The notes beneath the pieces are model-generated. The model ran no database searches, was not told where the DNA came from, and saw nothing but the letters and a program-made list of their open reading frames with translations. From positions 1 through 21,424 of the IMG/VR virus record IMGVR_UViG_3300044977_000110: DNA of 21,424 nt; one strand, 5' to 3'. This DNA is from a virus. The position numbers were made by a program, and so were the translations under genes. This document shows positions 20,132-21,424 of this stretch, one piece after another (positions within the stretch are counted from its first letter, which is position 1; the number at the start of each line of letters is the position of its first letter).

Positions 20132-21334
20132 ATGCCTTTACTGATCGCGGGCGGCATTGCAGCGGGGACTTCCCTCCTGGGGGGATTGTTCGGCGCCAGT
20201 GCGTCGTCAAAGGCCGCACAAGAGCAGGAAGCGGCCGAGCAGAAAGGGATCAACCTTCTCCAGGGCGACCAGACCACCGGCGAGGCTAATTACCAGCCCT
20301 ATCTCACGGCGGGAAGCACAGCGACGGGAACGCTCGCTAGTCTTCTTGGCACGCCTGGCTCTGGGCTCCTCACTCCCTGGACGCAACAATTTACATTGCC
20401 GACGGCCGCGCAGGCCGCCGCGACTCCCGGTTATCAGTTTCAACTCCAGGAAGGGGAACAGGCGGCGCAAAACTCGGCCGCCGGCCAAGGATCCCTGCTT
20501 TCCGGCCGCACGCTCGCGAGCCTCAACAATTACGCCCAGGGCGCGGCTTCAACCAACTACCAGAACACAGTCGGCAATGAACTAACCCAGTACCAGTCGG
20601 CCTACAACACCTTCCTGAACAACCAGAACAACGCCTACGCCCGCTTGATGGGTCTGTCCAGCCAGGGATTGCAGGCTGCAGGCGGGGCGGGAAGCCTGCT
20701 CGCGAACCTCGGCGGAGATACAGCCACCTTGCTGTCCGGCCAAGGCGCGGCCGCCGCAGCGGGAACCGTCGGCTCCGCGAACGCCATCAGTGGAGGCCTC
20801 ACCGGTGCCGGCAATGCACTCTCTGGCGACCTGACACTCTCGGCGCTCCTTGGCAATGGTGGAATGTCCGGTCCCTATGGAAACATCACGGGTACGCCGG
20901 TCTCAGGCGGATCGCTCCCACCTGGCTATAGCGGAACCCCAACCGCTCCCTATAGTCCATTTAATCTGCCTCCCGGCTCGTCAGGCGTCGCTCCCACGCT
21001 TCCCGGCTATGCGGCGGGCACGGATTTCGCTCCCGGCGGTCCCAGCATTGTCGGCGAGGGGGGGCCGGAAGTGGTCAACTTGCCGCGTGGATCTCAGGTT
21101 ATTCCGAACGGAGCGCCGCCGCGCGCCATTGATCCGGGCTTTGGCACCGGGCCGCAAGCGCCAGGCTCGCCAATAGCCCGGCCGATCGGCGCCCCACCTT
21201 ACCAGCCTCAGCCCTTACCGATCGGAGGTCCCGCGCGGCCGGTTAGTGGTTCTCCCTTTAATAATCCCGCTTACCCCTCGCCTTACCCCGTCTGGGGCGG
21301 CGGCGGCATGATGCCGATGAGAGCACTGGCCTAA
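20132..21334 (+). CDS. DNA ejection protein, gp7-like, with tape-measure-like C-terminal motif
   Basis: This 400-residue protein begins with a glycine-rich membrane-like segment 'LLIAGGIAAGTSLLGGLFG', typical of ejection proteins that enter the host envelope. The block 99-185 ('PGYQFQLQEGEQAAQ', 'RTLASLNNYAQGAASTNYQN', 'YNTFLNNQNNAYARLMGLS') matches the family's conserved 'PGY.F.l..G..a....aa..G..sG' and Asn/Gln-rich helices. Residues 187-240 are Ala/Gly repeats. At 296-326 it carries 'GTDFAPGGPSIVGEGGPE' and 'NLPRGSQVIPN', a motif best known from the C-terminus of tape-measure proteins. The remainder is a proline- and glycine-rich tail. It would be packaged in the head and injected to form a channel. 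Confidence 0.75.
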   Translation: MPLLIAGGIAAGTSLLGGLFGASASSKAAQEQEAAEQKGINLLQGDQTTGEANYQPYLTAGSTATGTLASLLGTPGSGLLTPWTQQFTLPTAAQAAATPGYQFQLQEGEQAAQNSAAGQGSLLSGRTLASLNNYAQGAASTNYQNTVGNELTQYQSAYNTFLNNQNNAYARLMGLSSQGLQAAGGAGSLLANLGGDTATLLSGQGAAAAAGTVGSANAISGGLTGAGNALSGDLTLSALLGNGGMSGPYGNITGTPVSGGSLPPGYSGTPTAPYSPFNLPPGSSGVAPTLPGYAAGTDFAPGGPSIVGEGGPEVVNLPRGSQVIPNGAPPRAIDPGFGTGPQAPGSPIARPIGAPPYQPQPLPIGGPARPVSGSPFNNPAYPSPYPVWGGGGMMPMRALA

Positions 21335-21338
21335 ATCT

Positions 21339-21424
21339 ATGCCTGTCATGATTCCGCCAACGCCGAACTATAACGTCGCCCCGGTCCAGTCGCCGAACCC
21401 GCTGGAGCAGTACGGGAAGATGCT
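21339..21424 (+). CDS. Probable second ejection or tail protein, 3' end outside the window
   Basis: A frame opens at ATG 21339, four bases after the previous stop, and remains open to the end of the window. The 28 visible residues contain 'NPLEQYGKM', a start common in phage DNA-ejection proteins that follow gp7-like genes. With so little sequence the assignment rests mainly on position. P22 has further ejection genes at this point (gp20 and gp16). Confidence 0.5.
   Translation, partial: MPVMIPPTPNYNVAPVQSPNPLEQYGKM

Noticed and set aside
1-21424. tRNA genes, CRISPR arrays, insertion sequences and attachment sites
   Set aside because: I found no cloverleaf-like sequence, regularly spaced repeats, transposase or clear duplicated att-like ends. 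A full computational search would be decisive.

Overview
The window is almost entirely the packaging and virion-assembly region of a tailed bacteriophage or prophage with a P22-like, short-tailed (podovirus-type) plan. Read left to right, the plus strand carries a small terminase candidate, the large terminase, a P22-type portal, a coiled-coil scaffold, a P22-type coat protein, a gp4-like tail accessory factor, a gp10-like DNA-stabilisation propeller and a gp7-like ejection protein. This is the P22 gene order, and several lengths are close to P22 (portal 728 aa, coat 422 aa). The host cannot be read directly. The GC-rich DNA, signal peptides ending in A|QQQ, and an intergenic CACAGAGA-type inverted repeat suggest a soil bacterium, perhaps of the Acidobacteriota. 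That assignment is inference.

Layout. (1) 1-1500: a 5'-truncated gene, a LuxR/GerE-type HTH protein and three small genes with overlapping starts and stops. (2) 1501-2242: a small serine recombinase preceded by a broken copy of its own start. (3) 2243-2517: an AT-richer non-coding region with direct and inverted repeats, the best candidate control region for the late genes. (4) 2518-4618: terminase pair. (5) 4621-7491: small accessory genes, including a HiPIP-like four-cysteine protein, a pair of small basic proteins with matching C-termini and a GroES-like co-chaperonin, interrupted by a terminator and a long hairpin. (6) 7490-12092: portal, scaffold and coat. (7) 12093-15735: small structural or accessory genes. 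Three of these have Sec signal peptides, and two zinc-ribbon genes run on the opposite strand. (8) 15751-21424: tail and ejection genes, interrupted by a minus-strand gene with a Tat-like signal and by a sulfotransferase-like gene.

The most unusual property is the set of apparently exported proteins inside a virion module: three Sec-type with the same Q-rich mature start, and one Tat-type. The phage also carries a co-chaperonin and a sulfotransferase homologue, which suggests it modifies both protein folding and some host or virion molecule. No integrase, repressor, lysis gene, tRNA or CRISPR array is visible here, so lifestyle cannot be decided from this window.
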